Source: Amoebophrya sp. AT5.2
Lineage: Eukaryota; Sar; Dinophyceae; Syndiniales; Amoebophryaceae
Length of the DNA: 15,790 bases
Direction: 5' to 3'
Assembly (NCBI GenBank): GCA_005223375.1
Contig: RXOD01005121.1
Coordinates: 1-15,790 of the forward strand
The translations under genes were made by a program, and so were the position numbers. Below the pieces are notes generated by a model, which was given only the letters and a program-made list of their open reading frames with translations, was not told the origin of the DNA and ran no database searches. This document shows positions 8,098 to 15,790 of the stretch, piece after piece; position 1 is the stretch's first letter, and every line of letters begins with the position of its first letter.

Positions 8098-10467
8098 ATG
8101 CTGAGGATGTTCCCCGGTCGAACAGAACCCCGCTTGGCATCTCTTCGACCACGACGTCGAGGTCGGCTACGGATGATCACAAGAACAGCCTGCGGCTCTC
8201 TTCATGTTGAAAAAGTACGAGAATCAGAAACAGAAAGACTACGTTTTCGACTTCTTCTACACAGAGCTCCGCTAACACTACCCCCATCGTCCCGCAGGAA
8301 TTTGAGCACCCTCCAGCGGCTCCGCACTGGTCGCCGCGTCGAATATTCCCCGTACAACTGCAATAACAGCGCAGTTGGTGCCACGTCCCCTTCCACCGCA
8401 CTAGCAAAGTTTGTTGTTAACACGGCGATCGAGGCCCAGCACGACTGGCTGCCCGACAAATACGCCGACACGACGGATGTGATCCCCCACACGCACTCCG
8501 TGTCTGACGCGGAGCCGCTCCAGATTCCGAAGCGCGGCGTTCTGGTGTATTCGAACCCCGACGAGACGCACCTCTTCGAGTCCCGGGTCACAGTGGCTTT
8601 TGCGCAGTTCCTCACGGGGGGGGCGTGCACGGTTGCCGGGACGGCGCTGACGCTGTTGAACGTGGCCGAGCTACAGCAGCCACTTGTGTGCATTTCCGTG
8701 TGTTCCGGGATCTCCGCCTATCTGGTCTACACATTTCTTGCCCTGAGGCGGATCTGCGGGGTGACGGCAATGCGGCAGGTGGAGCAAGTAAAAATCTTGC
8801 CGGCTAGCGAAAAAGAAGCGGCGGGGGCGGTGGCGTATGCGAGGGGCGGAGGTGCTGAAAGAGATTGCTCAAGCTCAAGCAAGAACCCCCGAGCGGATGA
8901 GCCAGAAGATGACCTGGCGGACGTGGACCTTCACACGTCTGAGGAACGGTTTGAGGCTCTGAAGGTGGTGCGGCTGATGGTGCGCTCGGTGAACTGGCAG
9001 TCGTCTGCCCTCCTGGTAAGCAAGGATCACCCGACCATTCTGGCGCTCCTCGACGCGCAGTTCAAGCCGTGGGGAGGAATTGAACTGCCTGCGGGGGGCG
9101 AAGGTGGGGCTGGCGTAGTAGGAAGACTGAAGCTGACGGGCTCGGCGGACGCCGGGGATAGTTCCTCGGGCAGTGGTGACGGAAGGGAGGAACACTGGTG
9201 TGCAGAAAGCGGTAGCGAAGCTGCAGAGGCGACATCAAGAGCGACTGCGACACAGACAAACGCGATCAAAACGGAGAAGCCAGATTTGCCTACTGGACGG
9301 GCTGCGACCCCAGCTCCTCCAGCGCCAACATTTTCTTCAAGTAGATCAGCGACAGAAATAAGGGACTCGGCGAAACCAGACGTAGATTCTGCTTCTGCAG
9401 TAGCAGCTGCTTGTGCTTCTTCCTGTTCCTCCGAGAAGCCATTGACTGCGGTAGTGACGGGCGCCCTACCTCCGTCAGCAGCGGTAAAAATACCTTCAGA
9501 AACGAACACGTCACCGCCATCTTCTAGCTCCCTCGCGCTGGTCAACCGCATCAAGGATTTAGCGACGCGCCTCAAACCGCCCGACAACAGTCCGCCTCCT
9601 GCTACCGTTCGCACAATCGACAACGAGGACCTTTTTCTCGCCGAGACGCACAACTTCCGCAAACTCGGCGACGCGATGCAGAAGCTCCACTGGAATGATA
9701 ACTTAGACGAGCGAACAGTCGAGCACCGAAATAAAAAAGCAAAGGGCTTCGGAGGCCTGGGCGGCGTCTCGCGGTCGGTTGGGAGGGAGGTAGAAGAAGA
9801 ACTCAGTGCGCGGGAGAAAGAACGGGTGGGTCGTACTTGGACAGAGTCCTCAGGAGAGACCTCCGATGCAGATGGAGATGGAGATGCAACAGCAACGTGC
9901 ACGAAACAGAACCCAATCTTCGACGAGACGAAGCTGCCGCCCTCGACGAAGGGCTTTCTCGACTCGCAGGCAATGGACTTCTTGCAGAACTCGATGGAAA
10001 AATTGGTCTTCGACGAACGCATCTCCAACCCGAGACTGCGCCAAGACTTCCACGTCACGCGGGACAAGTGGTTGAAAGTGCCAGGGACCACCGCGGATGG
10101 AAACGAAAAGAAACAGAAAAAAGAACTGGCAGCACCCGCCCTCGTCCGCGAGGTCGCTGTTTTGAAGCGCTTGCAGAAGAACCTAACGCGTCGGAAGCAC
10201 TACGTCACACGGCACGTGACGACCTTTATGTGTCCGATGTGGGTCAACCTGCATTTAGCCGACTTCGGGAACAAGAAAGTGGATCGCGGATATTCAGAGC
10301 CCCAGCACCAGATTCTGTACCAGGGGCTGGCGTATCTTGCGTCCGGCCTCGTCGCTCTAGCAACGGGAGTTCTGATCCACAGCTGCCACCACAGACTGCT
10401 GCAGTCAACATGGGCAGGGCTGGAGGAAAAGAAGGGTTCAGTTAAACAGAGGCAGAGTGCAGCATGA
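8098..10467 (+). CDS. Probable organellar membrane protein, weakly TMEM70/TMEM186/TMEM223-like
   Basis: 789 residues if started at ATG 8098 (in-frame stop TAA at 8044). The first 90 residues are Arg-rich with few acids and contain RRNLSTLQR, resembling a mitochondrial presequence. A segment beginning GVLVYSNPDE leads into two closely spaced hydrophobic helices (about residues 164-187 and 196-217) ending LALRRI. This arrangement recalls the two-helix mitochondrial TMEM70/186/223 group, but I rate that resemblance as weak. A long acidic Ser/Ala/Thr disordered region follows (about 235-510), then short conserved-looking helices (DNEDLFLAETHNF, AMDFLQNSMEKLVFDER). The segment THVTTF-like HVTTFMCPMWVNLHLADFG precedes a third hydrophobic helix (about 739-764) and a short basic tail. 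The start is uncertain: an 83-base intron (8215-8297) from ATG 8204 would give 726 residues with a short presequence MLKKNLSTLQR. Confidence 0.75.
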   Translation: MLRMFPGRTEPRLASLRPRRRGRLRMITRTACGSLHVEKVRESETERLRFRLLLHRAPLTLPPSSRRNLSTLQRLRTGRRVEYSPYNCNNSAVGATSPSTALAKFVVNTAIEAQHDWLPDKYADTTDVIPHTHSVSDAEPLQIPKRGVLVYSNPDETHLFESRVTVAFAQFLTGGACTVAGTALTLLNVAELQQPLVCISVCSGISAYLVYTFLALRRICGVTAMRQVEQVKILPASEKEAAGAVAYARGGGAERDCSSSSKNPRADEPEDDLADVDLHTSEERFEALKVVRLMVRSVNWQSSALLVSKDHPTILALLDAQFKPWGGIELPAGGEGGAGVVGRLKLTGSADAGDSSSGSGDGREEHWCAESGSEAAEATSRATATQTNAIKTEKPDLPTGRAATPAPPAPTFSSSRSATEIRDSAKPDVDSASAVAAACASSCSSEKPLTAVVTGALPPSAAVKIPSETNTSPPSSSSLALVNRIKDLATRLKPPDNSPPPATVRTIDNEDLFLAETHNFRKLGDAMQKLHWNDNLDERTVEHRNKKAKGFGGLGGVSRSVGREVEEELSAREKERVGRTWTESSGETSDADGDGDATATCTKQNPIFDETKLPPSTKGFLDSQAMDFLQNSMEKLVFDERISNPRLRQDFHVTRDKWLKVPGTTADGNEKKQKKELAAPALVREVAVLKRLQKNLTRRKHYVTRHVTTFMCPMWVNLHLADFGNKKVDRGYSEPQHQILYQGLAYLASGLVALATGVLIHSCHHRLLQSTWAGLEEKKGSVKQRQSAA
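8215..8297 (+). other. Candidate short intron at the 5' end of gene C
   Basis: GTACGA at 8215 and CCCGCAG ending at 8297 bracket 83 bases, with GCTAAC about 24 bases before the acceptor and a C/T-rich stretch between. If used with ATG 8204-8206, the 11-base first exon joins in phase 2 to the long frame at 8298. The donor starts GTAC, as in the gene B intron. Against it, the unspliced frame is also open through this interval. Confidence 0.4.
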
Positions 10468-11074
10468 ACATCATCAAGTAGATCGATCGGATCGTGGACG
10501 AGACACTCCTTCGTGTCCCGACATCATCATGCGGTACCAAAGACGCACGACAAGTTAAACCAGGCTGCGCGACCACAAGTAAGAAGTGAAGACTTGAATC
10601 TATCGTGATCATGCTTCAGGTTCAGACGCTCATCTCACGGTCTCGCTACTCAACCAAGTGTAAGCACTAGTTGCTTTCGCCATCCCCGTGCCCGTGCTCA
10701 GTCATGGTCCTGGTCCGAGTCCGTCCTCGTGTTACTCCTCTCGTGTTGATCCACCGTGGGTGGTCGTGAGTAAAGAGAAAGCTCGTTCTGAATCGACTCT
10801 CGTCCCGAGTGAGGAACTCTTTGACTTCGGCGAAGGAATCGAAACGTGTTGCACCATCGGCCCAAATCATGATCTATGTCTATCTCTATCAATTATCTCA
10901 TCATAAAAAAAAATCCTACCCTTGTACCACTTCCACCACGACCACGTGACTTTCTGATAGGGGGTAAGTGGTCTTCCTCTGAGTTCGCTGCGCTGCAGGA
11001 GGAGTACAGGCAGTAGACACAAGAGAATTCGATTCCAGGACGATTCTGTGGTTGGCAGAGACGAGTAACTGATC
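10468..11074. other. Gene-free spacer between genes C and D
   Basis: No supported gene in 607 bases. Features seen: a small hairpin at 10499-10520, a CCACC-GTG-GGTGG palindrome around 10751-10763, an inverted pair GACCAC and GTGGTC near 10939 and 10968, and a textbook donor word GTAAGT at 10964-10969. That donor, with TTGGCAG ending near 11057, could mark a leader intron of gene D. An A-run (about 10907-10915) and the word CATCATAAAA precede it. Confidence 0.6.
10499..10520 (+). other. Small stem-loop after gene C stop
   Basis: GACAC and GTGTC pair around a six-base loop, with two further outer C-G/G-C pairs beyond one mismatch. It lies about 30 bases after the TGA of gene C, and ACATCATCA occurs on both sides. 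There is no T-run, and terminators of this type are not expected in eukaryotes, so a 3'-transcript hairpin is the most one can say. Confidence 0.3.
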
Positions 11075-12295
11075 ATGAGCAGCTCTGGAGGACAGCAGGG
11101 ATTGTCCAGTGAGCTCTCGGCTCTGGTGGAGGCTGCTGAGGCTGAGTGGATGGGACTCACGGAGGCCCAGCAGGCCCGGGCACCAAACACTGACGCTCTG
11201 GTGGAGGCTGCCGGGGCTGAGTGGATGGGACTCACGGAGGCCCAGCAGGCCCCGGCACCACACACTGACTCGTCCACCTTCAGCGCGGCCGCACCACAGA
11301 CCCGCGAGTGGCTGCAATCTGCGCCCCTGGAAACGCCAGTGCAAGCTGTAGAAAACGGCTCTGGCAAACTCGGACTCATGTCTGAGCTGCAAGTGGGTGG
11401 AAGTAGCAGCAGCAGCTCTTCGAGGACAAGACCCGGAACGAATAAGTGGGAAAAGCATACGGTGGTGCACGCACAGCAGGAGCGCCAGCCTTCGAAGGGA
11501 TCAAAGAAGAAGGCAAGTAAATCGCCCACGACGCTGTTCTCCCTTGTCGAGAAGCGGGACGCGAAGGATGAAAAATCGTCGAAAACGGCAACAGCGCCCC
11601 CAGGCAGCAAACGACAGCGCAAAGCGAAACCAGAGCGGTCGGCAGGCAGCAAGATGAAAGCGAAAGAACAAGAGGGGGAAGCTAAAGGCAAAGGTAAAGC
11701 AGGAGCAGAAGCAGAAGACGGGGGCTCGAGCAGGAATAAGAACAATAGCCCAACTGCGCGTGCTGCGCTTGCAGAAGATCTACAAGAGATTGCAGACCAC
11801 GACCCTATTTCTCCCGCCAAGAAGAAGGCCAAGTCCAGCACGGGAGCTCCTGCGGACGGAAAAAAAGCGACAGGTGGGCGATCTGAATCGAAGCCAAAAT
11901 CGCAGTCCGGAAAAAGGAAGCAGGCAGCAAGCGAAAAGGAAAAGCAGCCCCAGCCTACAATGACTGAGCAGCCGCCCTTCGAGCCTCCGCCGCCGGAACC
12001 CGTTCCGGAATCCGTTCAGATGGAGGGGAGTCACAAGATGTTTCGTCAGGTGGTCCAGCGCGAGGCGGCCAGGATGGACGAGCAGCGGAACCCGCGCGAA
12101 TTTGGGTTGAACCCGGAGTACTTGCATCTGAAGGACGCTGGAGCGGTACATGCGGACATTCACGAGGACGACGACGGCATGACCAGCGCCATCGAAGACG
12201 AACTCACACGCATCGGCCACAAACTCCCGAAAAGGACAAACGGAGCCAAGGAAAAATACGACAGAAAGTACTTCTTCAATACAGATGGCGGATAG
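11075..12295 (+). CDS. Lys-rich disordered protein with N-terminal tandem repeat, probably nuclear
   Basis: 406 residues; ATG 11075 is the first in-frame Met after the stop TAA 11066-11068, which fixes the start. Residues 16-65 are two 25-residue repeats (ALVEAA.AEWMGLTEAQQA) that form an amphipathic helix with a conserved Trp. Residues about 130-305 are Lys/Ser/Ala/Glu-rich and lack order-promoting residues. They contain basic clusters (KRQRKAKPER, KKKAKSS, GKRKQ) that could act as nuclear localisation signals, and SPTAR and ISPAKK as possible phosphosites. A proline stretch (PPFEPPPPEPVPE) separates this from a better conserved-looking C-terminus of about 80 residues (MFRQVVQREAARMDEQR, EFGLNPEYLHLKD, an acidic DIHEDDDG and a basic end). 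I do not recognise the family. The nuclear location is inferred only from the basic clusters. Confidence 0.85.
   Translation: MSSSGGQQGLSSELSALVEAAEAEWMGLTEAQQARAPNTDALVEAAGAEWMGLTEAQQAPAPHTDSSTFSAAAPQTREWLQSAPLETPVQAVENGSGKLGLMSELQVGGSSSSSSSRTRPGTNKWEKHTVVHAQQERQPSKGSKKKASKSPTTLFSLVEKRDAKDEKSSKTATAPPGSKRQRKAKPERSAGSKMKAKEQEGEAKGKGKAGAEAEDGGSSRNKNNSPTARAALAEDLQEIADHDPISPAKKKAKSSTGAPADGKKATGGRSESKPKSQSGKRKQAASEKEKQPQPTMTEQPPFEPPPPEPVPESVQMEGSHKMFRQVVQREAARMDEQRNPREFGLNPEYLHLKDAGAVHADIHEDDDGMTSAIEDELTRIGHKLPKRTNGAKEKYDRKYFFNTDGG
11120..11269 (+). repeat. 75-base tandem duplication, two units, in frame
   Basis: Units are 11120-11194 and 11195-11269, directly adjacent and in frame with gene D. 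They differ at only a few bases, giving changes such as Glu to Gly, Arg to Pro and Asn to His between units, so the duplication is fairly recent. Each unit encodes 25 residues ending in a Thr-Asp. Confidence 0.92.
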
Positions 12296-12486
12296 TTGCT
12301 TGATCGACGTTGTTTGCTGGTGAAAATTTAATTTCTTCATCGGGGGACGCTTCAGTAGAAGTAGTACTTTCAAGAGATCGTAGAAGCATCAACACACCTC
12401 GCTCACCCTCTTTCAAAGAGAAGCATGTGAACACGTCGCGTTGTTTGTGACTACTTGCCAGGCGCCGGCAGGACGAGTATGATCGC

Positions 12487-13095
12487 ATGCGGCATCCGGA
12501 GCGTCGCGGAAAGCAGCCCGGCTATGTCTCCGCCAACACCGCTGCTAACGACTCCATGTTTCTTTCCAACCTCGGCGCCTTCGACCGCGGACCTTCCAAT
12601 TCCGGCACCGCGCAAATCACCGTCTCCGTCGTCGCGGACTCGGCAAAAAATCCTGTTCCGGGGTACTACGGCATGGCGCTCGACGTGCAGCGCGCCAGCG
12701 TTGGCACCGCGATTTGCCGCGTGAAGTTCGTGCATCCGAGCGGGTGGGCGCAGAACAAGGGGATCCGCCGCGGCGACCAGATCACCGGCGTCGGGCATGT
12801 GGGGAAGCGATTTGCAGAACTTCCGCTGGAGCAGCAGATGGCGCTTCTCCTGGACAAGAAACGCCCACGCGTGTTGACGTTTCTGAGGAACAGCGGCGAC
12901 GTGATGCACCCCGAAGAACTGATCGAGACCGACACAATGGTGTTTCCGGCATCGAAAACCGGGTCGCAGAAAATCAGCTACGCGCGCTGGCTGCGACAGG
13001 ACGGGGTGTGGATGAACCAAATCCCGGACGGGAGCGATCCAACCTACGACCTGGCCACAATCAACCTCGACGACATCGTCGGTACTGCTGAATGA
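12487..13095 (+). CDS. Small PDZ-domain protein
   Basis: 202 residues from ATG 12487 (stop TGA 12448-12450 upstream, no earlier in-frame Met) to TGA 13093-13095. Residues about 43-135 fit a PDZ domain: first strand ITVSVV, a GYYGMAL loop (59-65) in the place of the carboxylate-binding GLGF loop, strand AICRVKFVHP, the helix-start GWAQNKG, the hallmark GIRRGDQI turn (92-99), a helix LEQQMALLL and last strand RVLTFLR. PDZ domains bind C-terminal peptides of partner proteins and build scaffolds. The loop with Tyr-Tyr-Gly-Met departs from GLGF, so ligand preference cannot be read. The other 65 residues at the C-terminus contain a Trp-rich ARWLRQDGVWMNQ segment and no membrane helix. The gene is compact and the spacers on both sides are about 200 bases. 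Confidence 0.85.
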   Translation: MRHPERRGKQPGYVSANTAANDSMFLSNLGAFDRGPSNSGTAQITVSVVADSAKNPVPGYYGMALDVQRASVGTAICRVKFVHPSGWAQNKGIRRGDQITGVGHVGKRFAELPLEQQMALLLDKKRPRVLTFLRNSGDVMHPEELIETDTMVFPASKTGSQKISYARWLRQDGVWMNQIPDGSDPTYDLATINLDDIVGTAE

Positions 13096-13320
13096 CTAAA
13101 TTGAAATTCACTTTTTAACATTCGTCCACGTGAGGTACAGGTATTTCAGTAGTGTAGCATAGCTGCATATGAAATGAAAGCAAAAAAGCTTTGAGTGATG
13201 AAAATTGCTTACCGGCTCGGCGGTCTCGTTCTCTGGTCTCCATCTCAACAAACTCAATCGCTCCACCACCAAGATAAATGCAAATAAGCAAAGAAATGCA
13301 ATAAATCAGTGCCCGGCGAG

Positions 13321-14094
13321 ATGCCCAAGCAGAAGAAGTCGAAGTCGACCCCTCGTGGATCGGCTGCACAACTTACTCCACGCAGTGCCAGTGGCTCGAA
13401 AAGTCCTTTTATCAGTGCTGTCATTGGCGGCTCGGCGAATGTTTCTGTTTCGCCGCGCGGGGAAGCGATGCTTTCCGCCGACGCCGCCGCGTTTTCGCCC
13501 GGCGGAAGTCAACGTTCCGGCCGCGGCGGTGCCCCGACGGGTAGTTCGTTCGGTCGCGACCCGTCCGGCTCTTTCGTGAAGCTCGGCGCTGGCTCGCCCG
13601 AGGAACAGCGGAACGAGCGGCTTTTGGAAGCGCAGCTGGCCATGCGGAACCGGCTCAGCGACGATCCGGTCGATAATTCGCTGCAGGTGCTCGAGAACCT
13701 GAGCTACCTGAATTTGCGAAAGGAGAAGGGCGGCCAGAGCGGCGCGGACTTCTTCACCGCGCAGGGGGGCGGGAACCGCGCGAACACGCAACTGCAGCTG
13801 ATTGCACGCCTGCGGGACAAAATCTACAAGGCGGAGGACGACCCCTCGTCGGTCTCAGGGAGCGTGTCGGACCTGAGCTCGCGGGACCCGACGCGCGAAG
13901 TGGACCAGCTGCTGCTGGACTACCAGCAAGCCCCGCACAGAAAAATCAAAATCCAGCTCAGCGACAAGAAACGACCCAGGACGACGAATTTTACACTGTA
14001 TCTTTCTACGCTCGCCACGCCTTGTTGTTTCGTTTTCTCGCTCCTGATGCTGATCGTACTCGTTTACTATCACTCGCACCAAAAGTACTCGTAG
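13321..14094 (+). CDS. Ser/Gly-rich protein F, C-terminus either a membrane tail or spliced to G
   Basis: ATG 13321 opens MPKQKKSKSTPRG; the frame upstream offers only a GTG. Residues 1-90 are basic, Ser/Gly/Pro-rich and disordered, with TPRG and SPRG sites (about 10-13, 44-47). A helical part (about 93-133) follows, with SPEEQRNERLLEAQLAMRNR, then QLQLIARLRDKIYK and EVDQLLLDYQQ. If translated to TAG 14092-14094 the 257-residue product ends in a hydrophobic segment (about 226-250, containing CCFVFSLLMLIVLVYY) plus HSHQKYS, which would be a C-terminal membrane anchor. However, that stretch is encoded by pyrimidine-rich, less G+C-rich DNA. Candidate donors at 13998 (GTATCT) and 14085 (GTACTC) are both in phase with an acceptor at 14251, so the true product may continue into G. 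I do not recognise the family. Confidence 0.7.
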   Translation: MPKQKKSKSTPRGSAAQLTPRSASGSKSPFISAVIGGSANVSVSPRGEAMLSADAAAFSPGGSQRSGRGGAPTGSSFGRDPSGSFVKLGAGSPEEQRNERLLEAQLAMRNRLSDDPVDNSLQVLENLSYLNLRKEKGGQSGADFFTAQGGGNRANTQLQLIARLRDKIYKAEDDPSSVSGSVSDLSSRDPTREVDQLLLDYQQAPHRKIKIQLSDKKRPRTTNFTLYLSTLATPCCFVFSLLMLIVLVYYHSHQKYS

Positions 14095-14251
14095 TAGTGC
14101 TCCTCGCGGGTTGATGATGACGATGTAGGTAATAAATCAATGTAATAAAAACACAATACATGCAAAAGCAGATCGTCCTAGCAGAGCATTCCTTGTTCCT
14201 AATCCTAGCCTGATCTTGATCTCGAAGCCCGAAATATAAAACGAATCACAG
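13998..14251 (+). other. Candidate intron joining F and G
   Basis: CACAG at 14247-14251 is the best acceptor before the coding-like start of G, and CCTAATCC lies about 50 bases upstream as a possible branch site. Phase-2 donors exist at 13998, at 14085 and, from a tiny separate first exon beginning ATG 14114, at 14125 (GTAGGT). The interval contains TAG 14092-14094 and AATAAA at 14131-14136 and 14144-14149, so the unspliced alternative is a gene end followed by polyadenylation. The polypyrimidine tract next to the acceptor is poor. Confidence 0.5.
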
Positions 14252-15779
14252 CGACCGTGCGGGCGGAGCTGGCGGCGGCGTTGCTGCGGCGGCTTCTTCG
14301 CCGCGTGTGGACGTGAGTGTGCAGCCGGAGGTGAAGGTGGACCACGCGACGAACACTGTGATTGTGACCCCGCGCGTGGACGTGAAGGTGGAGAACATCG
14401 TGAACGACAGCGCGGAGGAGAAGTTGCTGAAGGACCAGTCTATCTACCTCGAGGGTGTGTACAAGGAGCAGTGGAACGAGATCTTCAAGACGTTGATGCG
14501 GGCCAACAAAATCCAGCTCGAACGGGAGCACGAGAAGCAGAACCAGGTGCGGTTCGAGTTCTTCCGGTTGCAGGAGGGGGAGCTCACGTCGTTCAAGCAG
14601 GACCTGATGGGAAAAAAGCACGAGTTCCAGAAGCGGCAGCTGGAGCAGGCGCAGGCGCTGGACTGGCTGAACCAGGTGAAGATGCGCAAGACGCGCGAGG
14701 AGGTGCTGCAGCAGATCCACTCGCGGGGCCAGGAGGCGCTGCAGGACCTGCTGTCGACGAAGGGCGCGATCTCGTCGGCGCTGAAGAACGCGACGGCCGT
14801 GGTGCGCAGCGCGAAGGAGATCGTGAAGGAGACCATCACGGACGCGAAGGAGATCGTGAAGCGCAAAAACGACGACATTCTGTCCGACATCAACGCGGGG
14901 CTGAAGCACGGGACCGTGGAAGAGAACGGCACCATCTACAACAAGGAGGACCTGTTGGACGTCGGCAACGGGCAGATCCTGGTGCGGGACGGCGCGACGC
15001 AGAAAAGGTTCGACGAGGGCACGCGGAGCATAGTGCCGGTCGGGCAGAAGAAGGCGCCTGAGTCGAAGCGAAAAATGTACGCCGCGTTCCCGGACGAGGA
15101 GGGCGAGCTGGTGCTCATTCCGATGGAGGAGCTGACCCAAGAGCTGATCGCGGAACGGGGCACCTTCGAGATCTTCGAGGAGTACGAAGACGAAGCAGAC
15201 CCCACGCCAGACGTGTCGCCGCGGGGGGGGGTGTCGGGCCCTGCTGGTGGAGCTGCTGCAGGATCGGGTTTCGGCGGTGGAGGTGGCGGGGGAGCTTTTG
15301 GCGGCGGCGGTAGCGGGTCGACCCCGCGAAGGTCTGCCGCGATGGCATCTGATGGGGGCGGTGATCGCGAGGACGGGGCGGGGGCTCCCGGTTCCACGGG
15401 GACGCTCGGCGGAGCGAAGGGTCCCGGCGACGACGGCGATCTCGAGGACTTCGGCGAGCACGAAGCGGACGTGCGCGGAAAGGTGGATCGTTTCGGCAGC
15501 GGCGGCGTGATGGGCAAGCAGCCGTCGTGGCGCAATCGCGTGAAGCGCGCGAGCATCCTGGAGAAAACGCCGGGGAACGTGTTCGACGGCCGCGAGGGAT
15601 ACGCAGAGGGCGTCGGCGGAGCGGGCCCGTACGGCGCCGGAAAGTACGGCCCCACCGGCGAAAACGTGCCCTCACCGGGGAAAAAGACAGATCCGCGCCA
15701 CTACCGGGATAAGGACCACCCCGGCCTGCAGCCCGCAGATTACATCTCAAAAAAATGCATTGTTAGACGCATCTTTTAA
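14252..15779 (+). CDS. Coiled-coil protein G with Gly-rich linker; first exon uncertain
   Basis: The frame is open from 14220 to TAA 15777-15779. The first in-frame ATG is at 14496, yet sequence from about 14252 already reads as protein (DRAGGAGGGVAAAASSPR, then VDVSVQPEVKV), so an upstream exon is needed; 14252 is my proposed exon start. Order of parts: Ala/Gly leader; a Val-rich alternating segment with two VDVxV units (about 14307-14400); a long helical region rich in Glu/Gln/Lys (about 14412-14880) with KEIVKETITDAKEIVKRK; a folded-looking acidic segment (about 14900-15200; VGNGQILVRDGATQKRF, ELVLIPMEELTQELI); a Gly-rich linker after VSPRGG (15217-15330); and a basic Gly/Tyr-rich C-terminus ending KKCIVRRIF. 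No enzyme motif or membrane helix is seen. The Val-rich part faintly recalls Val/Pro repeats of alveolate cortex proteins, which is not enough for a call. Confidence 0.78.
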
Positions 15780-15790
15780 AAACGGGCGCC

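Noticed and set aside
9866..9900. DADGDGDA in gene C as an EF-hand calcium loop
   Set aside because: The spacing and flanking helices of an EF hand are absent; it is a short acidic low-complexity run.
9027..10091. 354-codon minus-strand open frame opposite gene C
   Set aside because: Ser/Pro/Arg-rich shadow over the disordered region of gene C; the + strand has membrane helices and a coherent layout.
13900..14094. Protein F as a SNARE with a C-terminal anchor
   Set aside because: The region before the hydrophobic tail lacks the heptad pattern and central Gln/Arg layer of a SNARE motif.
14205..15461. 418-codon minus-strand open frame opposite gene G
   Set aside because: Arg/Leu/His-rich shadow produced by G+C-rich codons of G; no motif, and it covers the Gly-rich linker as Pro/Arg sequence.

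Overview
The window looks like nuclear DNA of a unicellular eukaryote, not of a bacterium. All convincing coding regions lie on the + strand in a head-to-tail array. The spacers run from about 190 to 1000 bases and are visibly more A+T-rich than the G+C-rich coding parts. No start codon has a bacterial ribosome binding site. At least one gene is interrupted by a good GT-AG intron, and the proteins are long, low-complexity and Ser/Ala/Lys/Glu-rich. TGA, TAG and TAA all end genes, so the stop code is standard. A one-way array of intron-poor genes would fit an alveolate such as a dinoflagellate relative, or a euglenozoan. I found no spliced-leader remnant or other lineage-specific mark, so the group stays open.

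Layout: (A) 1-3342, the 3' part of a long Ala/Glu/Lys coiled-coil protein; (spacer) 3343-4336, with repeats; (B) 4337-5742 plus 6013-7429, an alpha/beta hydrolase of the ABHD4/ABHD5 (CGI-58) type with an N-myristoylation signal, joined through a 270-base intron to a roughly 470-residue disordered tail; (spacer) 7430-8097, holding a second copy of a dispersed repeat; (C) 8098-10467, a probable organellar (mitochondrial-type) membrane protein with two central and one C-terminal membrane segment; (spacer) 10468-11074; (D) 11075-12295, a Lys-rich, probably nuclear disordered protein with a perfect-register 75-base tandem duplication; (E) 12487-13095, a small PDZ-domain protein; (F) 13321-14094 and (G) 14252-15779, which are either two genes or the two ends of one spliced gene.

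Only B and E, and weakly C, can be tied to known families; A, D, F and G are unrecognised. Nothing shows that the genes form one pathway. They do share long disordered regions, and S/T-P-R-G/N motifs (candidate proline-directed phosphorylation sites) recur in A, B, F and G. The most interesting signal is a parallel between the introns of B and F/G. Each contains a pyrimidine-rich stretch that, read in frame, encodes a hydrophobic tail, followed by a stop and an AATAAA, so each could allow a short membrane-tailed form besides the long spliced form. This is a hypothesis, and chance is a serious alternative.
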